Counted from the first letter of the stretch, positions 37,458 to 47,574 are shown. The stretch is DNA of 64,000 nt from Pseudomonas sp. Irchel s3f7 (GCF_900187615.1 NZ_FYDO01000009.1:137293-201292), one strand, 5' to 3'. Numbers and translations: made by a program. The notes: generated by a model not told the origin, from the letters alone.

Positions 37458-38978
37458 ATGATCTATGCACAACCCGGAACACCAGGCGCCATCGTTACCT
37501 TCAAACCGCGCTACGGCAACTTCATCGGTGGCGAGTTTGTCGCCCCGGTCAATGGCGAGTACTTCACCAACACCTCGCCGGTCAACGGTGAAGTGATCGC
37601 CGAGTTCCCGCGCTCCAGCGCCGCGGACATTGAAAAGGCCCTCGACGCCGCCCATGCCGCTGCAGATGCCTGGGGCAAGACTTCGGCCCAGGACCGCTCG
37701 CTGGTGCTGCTGAAAATCGCTGACCGCATCGAGCAGAACCTCGAAGTGCTCGCTGTCACCGAAACCTGGGACAACGGCAAGGCCGTGCGCGAAACCCTGA
37801 ACGCCGACGTGCCGCTGGCGGCTGACCATTTCCGTTACTTCGCCGGCTGCATCCGCGCTCAGGAAGGCGGCGCTGCCGAGATCAATGAACTGACCACGGC
37901 CTATCACTTCCACGAACCGCTGGGTGTGGTCGGGCAGATCATTCCGTGGAACTTCCCGCTACTGATGGCCGCCTGGAAACTCGCCCCGGCCTTGGCCGCC
38001 GGTAACTGCATCGTGCTCAAGCCTGCCGAGCAAACGCCGCTGTCGATCATGGTCTTCGCCGAACTGATTGCAGACTTGCTGCCAGCGGGCGTGCTGAACA
38101 TCGTCCAGGGTTTCGGTCGCGAAGCCGGCGAAGCCCTGGCCACCAGCAAGCGCATCGCCAAGATCGCCTTCACCGGCTCGACCCCGGTCGGCGCGCACAT
38201 CATGCATTGCGCCGCCGAGAACATCATCCCGAGCACCGTCGAGCTGGGCGGCAAGTCGCCGAACATCTTCTTCGAAGACATCATGAACGCCGAACCTGCG
38301 TTCATCGAAAAAGCCGCCGAAGGCCTGGTGCTGGCGTTCTTCAATCAGGGCGAAGTCTGCACCTGCCCGTCCCGGGCGCTGGTTCAGGAATCGATCTACG
38401 AGCCGTTCATGGCCGAGGTGATGAAGAAGATCGTCAAGATCAAGCGCGGCAACCCGCTGGACACCGAGACCATGGTCGGCGCCCAGGCGTCCGAGCAGCA
38501 GTACGACAAGATTCTCTCGTACCTGACCATCGCCCAGGAGGAGGGCGCCGAACTGCTCACCGGCGGCGCCGCCGAACGTCTTGAGGGCGACCTCTCCAGC
38601 GGTTACTACATCCAGCCGACCCTGCTCAAGGGACACAACAAGATGCGTGTGTTCCAGGAAGAAATCTTCGGCCCGGTGGTCGGTATCACCACCTTCAAGG
38701 ACGAAGCCGAAGCCCTGGCGATTGCCAACGACAGCGAGTTCGGCCTTGGCGCCGGCCTGTGGACCCGCGACATCAACCGCGCCTATCGCATGGGCCGGGC
38801 GATCAAGGCCGGGCGCGTGTGGACCAACTGCTACCACCTGTACCCGGCGCATGCCGCGTTCGGCGGCTACAAGAAGTCCGGCGTCGGTCGCGAAAACCAC
38901 AAGATGATGCTCGATCACTATCAGCAGACCAAAAACCTGCTGGTGAGCTACGACATCAATCCGCTGGGCTTCTTCTAA
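37458..38978 (+). CDS. exaC: NAD-dependent aldehyde dehydrogenase
   Basis: The 506-residue cytoplasmic enzyme oxidises the aldehyde made by the periplasmic alcohol dehydrogenase. The glutamate motif is VELGGKSPN (E262), and the nucleophile is C301 in [12 protein letters not shown]; the cofactor region reads [20 protein letters not shown]. It corresponds to ExaC of P. aeruginosa and AldB-II/PedI of P. putida. ATG 37458 follows a weak AGAGGCCC. It stands alone between REP pairs and precedes pqqA. Confidence 0.93.
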   Translation: MIYAQPGTPGAIVTFKPRYGNFIGGEFVAPVNGEYFTNTSPVNGEVIAEFPRSSAADIEKALDAAHAAADAWGKTSAQDRSLVLLKIADRIEQNLEVLAVTETWDNGKAVRETLNADVPLAADHFRYFAGCIRAQEGGAAEINELTTAYHFHEPLGVVGQIIPWNFPLLMAAWKLAPALAAGNCIVLKPAEQTPLSIMVFAELIADLLPAGVLNIVQGFGREAGEALATSKRIAKIAFTGSTPVGAHIMHCAAENIIPSTVELGGKSPNIFFEDIMNAEPAFIEKAAEGLVLAFFNQGEVCTCPSRALVQESIYEPFMAEVMKKIVKIKRGNPLDTETMVGAQASEQQYDKILSYLTIAQEEGAELLTGGAAERLEGDLSSGYYIQPTLLKGHNKMRVFQEEIFGPVVGITTFKDEAEALAIANDSEFGLGAGLWTRDINRAYRMGRAIKAGRVWTNCYHLYPAHAAFGGYKKSGVGRENHKMMLDHYQQTKNLLVSYDINPLGFF

Positions 38979-39003
38979 CCCGACTCGAAATCGGGTAACG
39001 GCG

Positions 39004-39066
39004 TTCGCTGGCAAGCCAGCTCCTACAGGAATGCGCAATACCTGTAGGAGCTGGCTTGCCAGCGAA
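39004..39066. repeat. REP pair
   Basis: TTCGCTGGCAAGCCAGCTCC and its perfect inverted mate lie before the pqqA promoter. Confidence 0.9.
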
Positions 39067-39202
39067 TGGCTGTATCTGACACCGCGCATACCCCCTACCA
39101 AATCACCCCGCCAACTCCTTCGAAAGTAGCATTCGGGCACTCAACGCCCCGTGCATTAATGGCTCTACCGGAATCACCCGGGCACAAGAAGAGGAATGAC
39201 CC

Positions 39203-39274
39203 ATGTGGACTAAACCCGCGTTTACCGATCTGCGCATTGGCTTCGAAGTGACGATGTATTTCGCCAACCGTTGA
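39203..39274 (+). CDS. pqqA: PQQ precursor peptide
   Basis: This 23-residue ribosomal peptide begins MWTKPAFTDLRIGFEVTMYF. Glu15 and Tyr19 (the ExxxY motif) are cross-linked by PqqE and become the carbon skeleton of pyrroloquinoline quinone. GAGG lies just upstream of the ATG at 39203. It is the first gene of pqqABCDE and is followed by a hairpin that could leave pqqA transcripts more abundant than those of the downstream genes. Confidence 0.96.
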   Translation: MWTKPAFTDLRIGFEVTMYFANR

Positions 39275-39281
39275 TTGATCA

Positions 39282-39307
39282 CCCGGCCAGCCGCTGCGTT
39301 GGCCGGG
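39282..39307 (+). terminator. Hairpin between pqqA and pqqB (attenuator-like)
   Basis: CCCGGCCA and TGGCCGGG form a perfect 8-bp GC-rich stem with a 10-base loop directly after the pqqA stop. There is no U-run, so it may stabilise the pqqA end or partly stop transcription. Confidence 0.55.
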
Positions 39308-39329
39308 CCTGCCTTCTGGAGCATCCGCC

Positions 39330-40244
39330 ATGCACATCCGTATTCTCGGTTCCGCCGCTGGCGGTGGTTTTCCGCAGTGGAACTGCAACTGCCGCCAGTG
39401 CGCCGGTGTGCGCAATGGCAGCCTGCGGGCACAACGTCGTACGCAGTCGTCGATTGCCCTGAGTGACGACGGTGTGGAGTGGGTGCTGTGTAATGCTTCC
39501 CCGGATATTCGTGCGCAACTCGAAAGTTTTGCGCCACTGCAACCGGCACGGCGCCTGCGGGACAGCGCCATCGCCGGCATCGTGCTGCTGGACAGCCAGA
39601 TCGACCATTGCACCGGTTTGCTCAGCCTGCGTGAAGGTTGCCCGCATGACGTGTGGTGCACCGAGCGCGTGCATCAGGACCTGAGCAGCGGTTTCCCGCT
39701 GTTCAACATGCTCGGACACTGGAACGGTGGGTTGCAATGGCAGCCGATCGGTCTTGAGCGTCAGCCGTTCAGCATCCCGGCCTGCGAACATTTGCAATTT
39801 CGCGCGATTCCCCTGGTGAGCAACGCGCCGCCGTATTCGCCCAATCGTGGCAACCCGCAACCGGGCGACACCATTGGCTTGTTCATTGAAGACCGGCGCA
39901 ACGGCGCCTCGCTGTTCTACGCGCCGGGCCTTGGGCAAATCGACGATGAAGTGCTGGGCTGGATGCAGCGTGCCGATTGCCTGCTGCTGGACGGCACGCT
40001 ATGGCGCGACGACGAAATGCGTATCTGCGAAGTCGGCCAGAGCCTGGGCAGCGACATGGGGCACCTCGCACAAAGCGGCCCTGGCGGGATGCTCGAAGTG
40101 CTCGAGGGTTTCAACCGCCAGCGCAAGGTGCTGATCCACATCAACAACACCAATCCGATCCTCGATGAAGACTCGGCCGAGCGGGCCTTGCTGGAGCGAC
40201 GGGGGATTGAAGTGGCTTATGACGGCATGAGCATTGTGTTGTAG
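39330..40244 (+). CDS. pqqB: PQQ biosynthesis protein PqqB (MBL-fold)
   Basis: The 304-residue protein has the PqqB pattern [20 protein letters not shown] at its N-terminus and [13 protein letters not shown] and [16 protein letters not shown] near the C-terminus. PqqB is a metallo-beta-lactamase-like oxygenase acting in PQQ maturation. It follows pqqA by 55 bp and precedes pqqC by 48 bp. Confidence 0.97.
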   Translation: MHIRILGSAAGGGFPQWNCNCRQCAGVRNGSLRAQRRTQSSIALSDDGVEWVLCNASPDIRAQLESFAPLQPARRLRDSAIAGIVLLDSQIDHCTGLLSLREGCPHDVWCTERVHQDLSSGFPLFNMLGHWNGGLQWQPIGLERQPFSIPACEHLQFRAIPLVSNAPPYSPNRGNPQPGDTIGLFIEDRRNGASLFYAPGLGQIDDEVLGWMQRADCLLLDGTLWRDDEMRICEVGQSLGSDMGHLAQSGPGGMLEVLEGFNRQRKVLIHINNTNPILDEDSAERALLERRGIEVAYDGMSIVL

Positions 40245-40292
40245 CCAGCGATGAGGCCAGACCAGACACAGCAGATTCCCCGGAGACCCGCA

Positions 40293-41045
40293 ATGACCGA
40301 CACCCCCATGACCCCAAGCGAATTCGAGCAGGCCCTGCGCGCCAAGGGCGTCTACTACCACATCCACCACCCATTCCACCAAGCCATGTACGTCGGCCGC
40401 GCCAGCCGCGAGCAGATCCAGGGCTGGGTCGCCAACCGCTTCTACTATCAGGTCAATATCCCCCTGAAAGACGCCGCGATCCTCGCCAACTGCCCGGACC
40501 GCGACGTGCGCCGGGAATGGCTGCAACGGATTCTCGACCACGACGGCGTCCCCGGCAGCGAGGGCGGCATCGAAGCCTGGCTGCGCCTGGGTGAAGCGGT
40601 GGGGCTGGATCGCGAGCAGATTCTGTCTCAGGAGTTGGTGCTGCCCGGCGTTCGGTTCGCCGTGGACGCCTACGTCAATTTCGCCCGTCGCGCCTGTTGG
40701 CAGGAAGCGGCCAGCAGCTCGCTGACCGAGTTGTTCGCGCCGCAGATCCATCAATCGCGACTCGACGCCTGGCCGACTCACTACCCGTGGATCGACGTCG
40801 CCGGCTACGACTATTTCCGCACCCGTCTGAGCCAGGCACGGCGCGATGTCGAGCATGGTTTGCGCATTACGCTGGCGCACTACGTGACCGCCGAGGGGCA
40901 ACAACGCATGCTGGAAATCCTGCAATTCAAACTCGACGTACTGTGGAGCATGCTCGATGCCATGAGCATGGCCTACGAACTCGAACGCCCGCCGTATCAC
41001 ACGGTCACCAGCGACAACGTCTGGCATCGGGGGATCGCCCTGTGA
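40293..41045 (+). CDS. pqqC: Pyrroloquinoline-quinone synthase
   Basis: The 250-residue cofactor-less oxidase performs the final ring closure and eight-electron oxidation. The helical family pattern is clear: [39 protein letters not shown], and [18 protein letters not shown]. The start is ATG 40293 with CGGAG upstream; the 14-residue extension is unlikely. Its stop overlaps the pqqD GTG in a GTGA. Confidence 0.97.
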   Translation: MTDTPMTPSEFEQALRAKGVYYHIHHPFHQAMYVGRASREQIQGWVANRFYYQVNIPLKDAAILANCPDRDVRREWLQRILDHDGVPGSEGGIEAWLRLGEAVGLDREQILSQELVLPGVRFAVDAYVNFARRACWQEAASSSLTELFAPQIHQSRLDAWPTHYPWIDVAGYDYFRTRLSQARRDVEHGLRITLAHYVTAEGQQRMLEILQFKLDVLWSMLDAMSMAYELERPPYHTVTSDNVWHRGIAL

Positions 41046-41314
41046 GCCTGATCAATCGCCAGCAGTCACCGGCCTTGCGTCGCGGTTTTCGCCTGCAATG
41101 GGAGCCACGTCAGGACTGTCATGTGCTGCTGTACCCCGAAGGTATGATCAAACTCAACGCCAGTGCCGGGCAGATTCTTGGCCTGATCAACGGCCAGCGC
41201 AGCGTTGCAAGCATCATTGAACAATTAACCACGGTGTTTCCCGGCGTGCCGGGGATCGACGAAGACGTCCTGGCATTCCTGGAGGTGGCGCATGCGCAGT
41301 TCTGGATCGAGTGA
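41042..41314 (+). CDS. pqqD: PqqA-binding chaperone PqqD
   Basis: The 90-residue protein starts at GTG 41042 ([20 protein letters not shown]) and has the RiPP-recognition fold that binds PqqA and presents it to PqqE. The typical segments [19 protein letters not shown] and [13 protein letters not shown] are present. It overlaps pqqC by four bases and pqqE by 23 bases, so the three are translated together. Confidence 0.95.
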   Translation: MSLINRQQSPALRRGFRLQWEPRQDCHVLLYPEGMIKLNASAGQILGLINGQRSVASIIEQLTTVFPGVPGIDEDVLAFLEVAHAQFWIE

Positions 41315-42434
41315 CGTGCCACCGGGACCACCCTTATGGCTTCTGGCAGAACTGACTTATCGCTGCCCGTTGCAATGTCCGTATTGCTCCAACCCACTGG
41401 ATTTCGCCCGGCACGGTGAGGAGCTGAGCACGCAAGAATGGATTCGCGTATTCCGCGAAGCCCGAGAGATGGGGGCCGCGCAATTGGGCTTTTCCGGTGG
41501 CGAACCGCTGGTGCGTCAGGACCTGGCCGAGCTGATCAAAGCCGCACGGGACATGGGTTACTACACCAATCTGATCACCTCCGGTATCGGCCTGACCGAG
41601 CAGAAAGTGCGCGACTTCAAGGTGGCCGGGCTGGACCATATCCAGATCAGTTTCCAGGCTGCCGACGAGGAGGTGAACAACATGCTCGCCGGTTCGCGCA
41701 AAGCCTTTGCCCAGAAGCTCGCCATGGCCCGTGCGGTGAAAGCCCAGGGCTATCCGATGGTGCTGAACTTTGTCACTCATCGGCACAACATCGACCGGAT
41801 CGCGCAGATCATCGACTTGTGCCTGGAACTGGAAGCGGATTTCGTCGAGTTGGCCACGTGCCAATTCTATGGCTGGGCCGAACTGAATCGCGTCGGCCTG
41901 TTGCCCACCCGCGAGCAGTTGCAGCGTGCCGAGCGCATCACTAATGAATACCGCGAACGCCTTGAAGCCCAGGGCCATCCGTGCAAGTTGATCTTCGTCA
42001 CCCCGGACTACTACGAAGAACGTCCCAAAACCTGCATGAACGGCTGGGCCAACCTGTTTCTCGACATCACCCCCGACGGCACGGCCTTGCCTTGCCACAG
42101 TGCGCGGCAGTTGCCGGTAGCGTTTCCCAACGTGCGCGATCACGGTATCGAGTACATCTGGAACGAGTCCTTCGGTTTCAATCGATTTCGCGGCGATGAC
42201 TGGATGAAGGAACCGTGCCGCTCCTGCGATGAAAAGCACAAGGATCTGGGCGGGTGCCGCTGCCAGGCCTTCATGCTGACCGGCGATGCCAGCAATGCCG
42301 ACCCGGTGTGCAGCAAGTCGCCGCACCACGGGGTGATCCTCAAGGCCCGTGAAGAAGCCGAGGAACCGGGGCAGGGGATCGAACACCTGACGCTGCGCAA
42401 TGCGAAGGCTTCGCAGCTGATCTATCGCGGCTAG
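41292..42434 (+). CDS. pqqE: Radical SAM PqqA cross-linking enzyme
   Basis: The 380-residue iron-sulfur enzyme has the radical-SAM motif CxxxCxxC at C25, C29 and C32 ([13 protein letters not shown]) and a C-terminal SPASM cysteine cluster ([19 protein letters not shown]). It forms the carbon-carbon bond between Glu and Tyr of PqqA. It is the last pqq gene here; no peptidase gene (pqqF or pqqH) follows, unlike in P. aeruginosa. Confidence 0.97.
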   Translation: MRSSGSSDVPPGPPLWLLAELTYRCPLQCPYCSNPLDFARHGEELSTQEWIRVFREAREMGAAQLGFSGGEPLVRQDLAELIKAARDMGYYTNLITSGIGLTEQKVRDFKVAGLDHIQISFQAADEEVNNMLAGSRKAFAQKLAMARAVKAQGYPMVLNFVTHRHNIDRIAQIIDLCLELEADFVELATCQFYGWAELNRVGLLPTREQLQRAERITNEYRERLEAQGHPCKLIFVTPDYYEERPKTCMNGWANLFLDITPDGTALPCHSARQLPVAFPNVRDHGIEYIWNESFGFNRFRGDDWMKEPCRSCDEKHKDLGGCRCQAFMLTGDASNADPVCSKSPHHGVILKAREEAEEPGQGIEHLTLRNAKASQLIYRG

Positions 42435-42453
42435 CCCAACGACAAAAATCCCC

Positions 42454-42542
42454 TGTAGGAGCGAGCCTGCTCGCGATGGCGGAGTGTCAGTCAACATAGA
42501 GCTGAATGTTAAACCGCTATCGCGAGCAAGCTTGCTCCTACA
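42454..42542. repeat. REP pair, GCGAGCCTGCTCGC variant
   Basis: TGTAGGAGCGAGCCTGCTCG and an inverted GCAAGCTTGCTCCTAC half lie between pqqE and ercA. Confidence 0.9.
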
Positions 42543-42642
42543 GTGATCTGTGGCTGGGCCAATGACCTTGGTCTGATTGCATTCACAGCTGGATGGTTTA
42601 GTGTGGTTTCTACCTTCCAAAACAATAAAAACAGGCTTACCA

Positions 42643-43806
42643 ATGAGCCAGAGTCTCAACCAGCTGCGTAAATTCGTGTCCCCTGAAATCATCTTCGGCG
42701 CCGGTAGCCGGCACAGTGTCGGCAATTACGCCAAGACCTTTGGCGCACGCAAGGTCCTGGTGGTCAGTGACCCCGGTGTGGTTGCCGCCGGTTGGGTCGC
42801 CGATGTCGAGGCCAGCCTGCAAGCGCTGGGCATCGAGTACTGCCTGTATACCGACGTTTCACCGAACCCACGGGTGGAGGAAGTGATGCGCGGTGCCGAG
42901 TTGTACCGGGAAAACCACTGCGACGTGATCGTCGCCGTCGGTGGCGGCAGCCCGATGGATTGTGGCAAAGGCATCGGTATCGTTGTTGCCCATGGCCGCA
43001 GCATCCTTGAGTTTGAAGGCGTGGACACCATCCGCGTGCCCAGCCCGCCGCTGATCCTGATTCCGACCACCGCCGGCACCTCGGCCGATGTCTCGCAATT
43101 CGTGATCATTTCCAACCAACAGGAGCGCATGAAGTTCTCCATTGTCAGCAAGGCCGTGGTGCCGGACGTTTCGCTGATCGACCCGGAAACCACCTTGAGC
43201 ATGGACCCGTTCCTGTCGGCCTGTACCGGCATCGACGCCTTGGTGCATGCCATCGAAGCCTTTGTTTCCACCGGTAGCGGACCGCTGACCGATCCCCATG
43301 CGCTTGAAGCCATGCGTCTGATCAACGGCAACCTGGTGCAAATGATCGCCAACCCGACGGACATTGCGTTGCGCGAAAAAATCATGCTCGGCAGCATGCA
43401 GGCCGGGTTGGCGTTCTCCAACGCGATCCTTGGCGCAGTGCATGCCATGTCCCATAGTCTGGGCGGCTTTCTCGATCTGCCTCATGGTTTGTGCAACGCG
43501 GTATTGGTGGAACATGTGGTGGCGTTCAACTACAACTCGGCGCCGGATCGCTTCAAGGTGATCGCCGAGACGCTGGGCATCGATTGCCGAGGCCTGAACC
43601 ACCGGCAGATTTGCGGGCGCCTGGTTGAACACCTGATCGCGTTGAAACACGCTATCGGTTTCCACGAAACCCTTGGTTTGCATGGGGTCAGGACCTCGGA
43701 CATTCCGTTCCTGTCGCAACATGCGATGCACGATCCGTGCATCCTGACCAACCCGCGTGAGTCCAGTCAGCGTGACGTCGAGGTCGTGTATGGCGAAGCC
43801 CTCTGA
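42643..43806 (+). CDS. ercA: Iron-containing alcohol dehydrogenase ErcA
   Basis: The 387-residue group III (Fe-dependent) alcohol dehydrogenase shows the cofactor segment VGGGSPMDCGKGIGIV, the TTAGTSADVS segment and the metal region AVHAMSHSLGGFLDLPHG. In P. aeruginosa ErcA is required for normal ethanol-oxidation control and may sense or process an intermediate. The start is ATG 42643, since the 22-residue extension lacks a ribosome site. It overlaps ercS by 17 bases. Confidence 0.93.
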   Translation: MSQSLNQLRKFVSPEIIFGAGSRHSVGNYAKTFGARKVLVVSDPGVVAAGWVADVEASLQALGIEYCLYTDVSPNPRVEEVMRGAELYRENHCDVIVAVGGGSPMDCGKGIGIVVAHGRSILEFEGVDTIRVPSPPLILIPTTAGTSADVSQFVIISNQQERMKFSIVSKAVVPDVSLIDPETTLSMDPFLSACTGIDALVHAIEAFVSTGSGPLTDPHALEAMRLINGNLVQMIANPTDIALREKIMLGSMQAGLAFSNAILGAVHAMSHSLGGFLDLPHGLCNAVLVEHVVAFNYNSAPDRFKVIAETLGIDCRGLNHRQICGRLVEHLIALKHAIGFHETLGLHGVRTSDIPFLSQHAMHDPCILTNPRESSQRDVEVVYGEAL

Positions 43807-45517
43807 CGAACAGCAAAGGGCGCTGACCGGCCTGCTGGGACTCGGCAATCATTCGGCCCGCAAGAGCCATTACCCGGAGCTGGCTGCGCGCCTGGATGAA
43901 CTGGAGGCCGAGCGCAATCGCTACAAATGGCTGTTTGAAAACGCGGTGAACGGCATCTTCCAGGCCAGCCTGCGCGATGGCATGCGCGCCGCCAATCCGG
44001 CGCTGGCCCATATGCTCGGCTACAGGGATCCGCAGGAGGTACTTTTTTCCCTGACGGACCTGGCCGCCAACCTGTTTATCGACGGCACGCCGGAGCTGGA
44101 ACACATCGGCGAAATCCTCACCCGCGAACGTAGCCTGAACAGCTATGAAACCCGTTTGCGCCGCAAGGATGGCAGCCACATCGATGTGCTGATGAACCTG
44201 CTGCTCAAGCCGGGGCATGAAGAGCTGGTCGAGGGATTTGTCGCCGACATCACCGAGCGCAAACAGGCTCAGCGACACTTGCAGCAGCTCAACGATGAAC
44301 TAGAGCAGCGCGTCGCAGCACGTACCGATGAATTACTCGAGGCCAATCGTAATCTTCAGCAGCAGATCGTCCAGCGTAAATTGATCGCCAGGGCCTTGCG
44401 CCATGCCCGCGACGCAGCGCAGGCGGCTAATCACAGCAAGGATAAATACCTCGCCGCCGCCAGTCACGACTTGCTGCAACCGTTGAACGCCGCACGTTTA
44501 CTGATCTCTACTTTGCGCGAGCGCCAATTGCCGGCATCCGAACAAGTGCTGGTGGAACGCACTCACCAGGCGCTGGAAGGGGCTGAGGATCTGCTGACGG
44601 ATCTGCTCGATATTTCCCGGCTCGATCAGGCCGCGGTCAAGCCGGACGTTGCGCCGTATCGCCTCGACGAGTTGTTCGGGCCGCTGGTGTCGGAGTTCCA
44701 GTCCGTCGCCCAGGCGGAAGGCTTGAACCTGCGCGTGCACGCGGTCGATTACGCGATCAATACCGACTTGCGCCTGATGACGCGGATCCTGCGAAATTTC
44801 CTCAGCAATGCCTGTCGCTATACCGAAGAAGGCAGCATTCTGCTGGGGGCCAGGCGTCGCGGCGAGATGTTGCGCATCGAGGTGTGGGACACCGGGCGCG
44901 GGATCGCGGCAGATCGGCTCGACTCGATCTTCCTGGAGTTCAATCAACTGGACGTCGGACGCGCCGCCGACCGCAAAGGTGTCGGCCTGGGGCTGGCGAT
45001 AGTCGAGCGCATCGCCAAGATTCTCGGTTATGCCATCGGTGTGAAATCGTCGCCGGGACGCGGTTCGATGTTCAGCATCGACGTACCGATTTCCGCCGAG
45101 GTTCCATTGCCCGTCAGCCAGGCGGTGCCGCAGCCAGGGGCGGGCGACCCGTTGCCAGGGCGCCGCCTGCTGGTGCTGGACAATGAAGTGAGCATCCTCG
45201 ACAGCATGAGCGCGCTGCTCGGCCAGTGGGGTTGCGAGGTGGTGACGGCCACCGATGAAGCGTCGGCGCTGGCAGCGTTGGGCGGGCAGGCCCCGGAATT
45301 GATTCTGGCGGACTATCACCTCGACCACGGCGTGGTTGGCTGTGAGGTGGTCCGGCATTTGCGCGAGCACTTCGAGCTGAACATTCCCGCGGTGATCATC
45401 ACCGCCGACCGCACCGACCAATGTCGGCGCTCCCTGGAACGACTCGCTGCACCGCTGCTGAACAAACCGGTGAAGCCGGGCAAGTTGCGCGCGGTGTTGA
45501 GTCAGTTACTGGGTTAA
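43790..45517 (+). CDS. ercS: Hybrid sensor histidine kinase ErcS
   Basis: The 575-residue cytoplasmic kinase has one N-terminal PAS domain (residues 45-160, VNGIFQASLRDGMRAANPAL), a coiled coil, HisKA with His226 in AASHDLLQPLNAARLL, an HATPase domain (GVGLGLAIVERIAKILG) and a receiver with Asp508 (LILADYHLDHG). ATG 43790 with GAGG seven bases before it gives a short overlap with ercA. It is homologous to the NahK-type kinase earlier in the locus in the catalytic core but has one PAS instead of three. No membrane segment is present. Confidence 0.92.
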   Translation: MAKPSDEQQRALTGLLGLGNHSARKSHYPELAARLDELEAERNRYKWLFENAVNGIFQASLRDGMRAANPALAHMLGYRDPQEVLFSLTDLAANLFIDGTPELEHIGEILTRERSLNSYETRLRRKDGSHIDVLMNLLLKPGHEELVEGFVADITERKQAQRHLQQLNDELEQRVAARTDELLEANRNLQQQIVQRKLIARALRHARDAAQAANHSKDKYLAAASHDLLQPLNAARLLISTLRERQLPASEQVLVERTHQALEGAEDLLTDLLDISRLDQAAVKPDVAPYRLDELFGPLVSEFQSVAQAEGLNLRVHAVDYAINTDLRLMTRILRNFLSNACRYTEEGSILLGARRRGEMLRIEVWDTGRGIAADRLDSIFLEFNQLDVGRAADRKGVGLGLAIVERIAKILGYAIGVKSSPGRGSMFSIDVPISAEVPLPVSQAVPQPGAGDPLPGRRLLVLDNEVSILDSMSALLGQWGCEVVTATDEASALAALGGQAPELILADYHLDHGVVGCEVVRHLREHFELNIPAVIITADRTDQCRRSLERLAAPLLNKPVKPGKLRAVLSQLLG

Positions 45518-45571
45518 CGCGTTTGGATCGCGGATGCTAGTCTTGTTTAACGCTGTTGTCAGGGAGCCCTC

Positions 45572-46192
45572 ATGGGCAATCACAAGATCGAGATTCGTCG
45601 CAGTAACGTCGAGAAAATCCTGTTGGGGGCGGAAAAAGTCTTCGCTGAAAAAGGCTTCGGCAGCACTGCCATGGCTGACATCGCCGCCGAAGTGCAACTG
45701 CCGCGTTCCAACCTGCATTACTACTTCAGCACCAAGACCGAGCTGTACAGCGCCGTATTGTTCGACTTGCTGGAAGTGTGGAAGCAGGACGCGATGTGCT
45801 TCGAGATGTTCGACGATCCGCGTGTGGTGCTCAGCAGCTATATCCGCGCCAAGATGAACCACTCGCGCAGCCGGCCCTACGGTTCGAAAGTCTGGGCCAA
45901 CGAAATCATCCACGGTGCGCCGACCTTGGGCACGGCGCTGGACGCCAGCCTGTACGACTGGGCCAAGATGAAAGAAGCGAAAATCCGCCAGTGGGTCGAC
46001 GACAAGCGCATCTTGCCGGTAGAGCCTTCAAGCCTGCTCTACATGATCTGGGCCTCGACCCAGCACTATGCCGACTTCGATCACCAAGTGAATATCCTCA
46101 ATGACCACCAGCCGCTGTCGGACAGGCAGTTCGAGAAGGCCGTACAGACGGTGACCAGTGTGATTTTGCGGGGGATTGGGTTGGAACCTTGA
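45572..46192 (+). CDS. TetR-family regulator, RutR-like
   Basis: The 206-residue repressor has a TetR helix-turn-helix (ILLGAEKVFAEKGFGSTAMA, LPRSNLHYYFSTKTELY) and a C-terminal region (KVWANEIIHGAPTL, LYMIWASTQHYADFDHQV) like RutR (YcdC), which binds uracil in E. coli. It is next to the pyrimidine-catabolism genes and convergent with preA, so control of preTA, hydA and the permease is likely. A long REP hairpin follows the gene. Confidence 0.87.
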   Translation: MGNHKIEIRRSNVEKILLGAEKVFAEKGFGSTAMADIAAEVQLPRSNLHYYFSTKTELYSAVLFDLLEVWKQDAMCFEMFDDPRVVLSSYIRAKMNHSRSRPYGSKVWANEIIHGAPTLGTALDASLYDWAKMKEAKIRQWVDDKRILPVEPSSLLYMIWASTQHYADFDHQVNILNDHQPLSDRQFEKAVQTVTSVILRGIGLEP

Positions 46193-46197
46193 AACAG

Positions 46198-46285
46198 AAG
46201 ATCGCAGCCTCGTTTCACTCGACAGCTCCTACAAGGGAACGCGCAATCCTGTAGGAGCTGTCGAGTGAAACGAGGCTGCGATCTT
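46198..46285. repeat. Perfect 36-bp inverted repeat, AAGATCGCAGCCTCG REP class
   Basis: Arms at 46198-46233 and 46250-46285 are perfectly complementary over 36 bp with a 16-base loop, followed by TTGATCTT. It lies between the convergent TetR and preA genes and would act as a strong hairpin terminator for both. Confidence 0.92.
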
Positions 46286-46299
46286 TTGATCTTCAGCAA

Positions 46300-47574
46300 T
46301 CACACGACAACGTGATACGGGTTCCTCGGATCATGATTCCAGTCCAGAAACGGCTTGCCATTCTCCATCGGCACCATCTCGATACAGTCCTGCACCGGGC
46401 AGGTGATCTGGCACAGATTGCAGCCCACGCATTCCTCTTCGATCACTTCATAGCGGTGGGTTCCATCGGGCATTTTCAGGCTGGCCACAGCCTGGTGCGA
46501 AGTGTCCTCACACGCGATATGACAACGACCACAACCAATGCACGCCTCCTGGTCGATTTTCGCGATCACCTGATAGTTGATGTCCAGGTACTTCCAGTCC
46601 GTGGTATTGCCCACCGCACGCCCGGAGAACTCTGAAATGCTGGCGTAGCCCTGACTGTCCATCCACCGCGACAAGCCGTCTTTCATCTCCTCGACAATCC
46701 GGAAGCCATGCAGCATCGCCGCCGTGCACACCTGCACCGAGCCGCTGCCGAGCGCGATGAATTCCGCGGCATCGCGCCAGTTGCCGATGCCGCCAATCCC
46801 GCTGATTGGCAGGCCTTGTGTCTGCGGGTCACGGGCGATTTCGGCGACCATGTTCAAGGCAATCGGCTTCACCGCCGAACCGCAATAACCGCCGTGGGTG
46901 CTTTGGCTGCCAACCATGGGGTTGGCGACCATGCGTTCCAGGTTGACGCTGGTGATCGAGTTGATCGTGTTGATCAACGACACCGCATCGGCGCCACCGC
47001 GATGGGCCGCCCGGGCGGCGACGCGGATGTCGGTGATGTTCGGTGTGAGCTTGACGATGACCGGTAGCGAGCAATACGTCTTGCACCAGCGGGTGACCTG
47101 TTCGACATACTCCGGCACCTGGCCGACTGCCGCGCCCATGCCCCGTTCCGGCATGCCGTGCGGGCAACCGAAGTTCAGTTCGATGCCGTCAGCGCCGGTG
47201 GCCTCCACCAGCGGCAGGATTTGCTTCCAGGATTCTTCGACGCACGGCACCATCAAGGACACGATCAGCGCACGGTCCGGCCAGTCCTTTTTGACCTGGG
47301 TGATTTCCCGCAGGTTGATCTCCAGCGAGCGGTCGGTGATCAGCTCGATATTGTTGAAACCAAGAACCTCTCGGTTAGGGCCGAAATGCGCCGAGTAGCG
47401 CGACGACACGTTCACCGCCGCCGGGTCTTCACCCAGGGTTTTCCAGATCACGCCGCCCCAGCCGGCTTCGAAGGCGCGGACCACGTTGTAGGCCTTGTCG
47501 GTCGGTGGCGCGGAGGCCAGCCAGAACGGATTCGGCGATTTGATGCCAGCGAAGACAATCGACAGATCGGCCAT
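46300..47574 (-). CDS. preA: NAD-dependent dihydropyrimidine dehydrogenase, catalytic subunit
   Basis: The 424-residue subunit reduces uracil and thymine to the 5,6-dihydro forms. A dihydroorotate-dehydrogenase-like FMN barrel (LSIVFAGIKSPNPFWLASAP, ELNFGCPHGMPERGMGAAV) is followed by two C-terminal 4Fe-4S motifs (CIGCGRCHIACEDTSH and CVGCNLCQITCPVQDC). It starts directly after the preT stop (no spacer), with GGAGG inside the end of preT. The pair equals the N- and C-terminal halves of eukaryotic dihydropyrimidine dehydrogenase. Confidence 0.96.
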   Translation of the reverse strand: MADLSIVFAGIKSPNPFWLASAPPTDKAYNVVRAFEAGWGGVIWKTLGEDPAAVNVSSRYSAHFGPNREVLGFNNIELITDRSLEINLREITQVKKDWPDRALIVSLMVPCVEESWKQILPLVEATGADGIELNFGCPHGMPERGMGAAVGQVPEYVEQVTRWCKTYCSLPVIVKLTPNITDIRVAARAAHRGGADAVSLINTINSITSVNLERMVANPMVGSQSTHGGYCGSAVKPIALNMVAEIARDPQTQGLPISGIGGIGNWRDAAEFIALGSGSVQVCTAAMLHGFRIVEEMKDGLSRWMDSQGYASISEFSGRAVGNTTDWKYLDINYQVIAKIDQEACIGCGRCHIACEDTSHQAVASLKMPDGTHRYEVIEEECVGCNLCQITCPVQDCIEMVPMENGKPFLDWNHDPRNPYHVVV

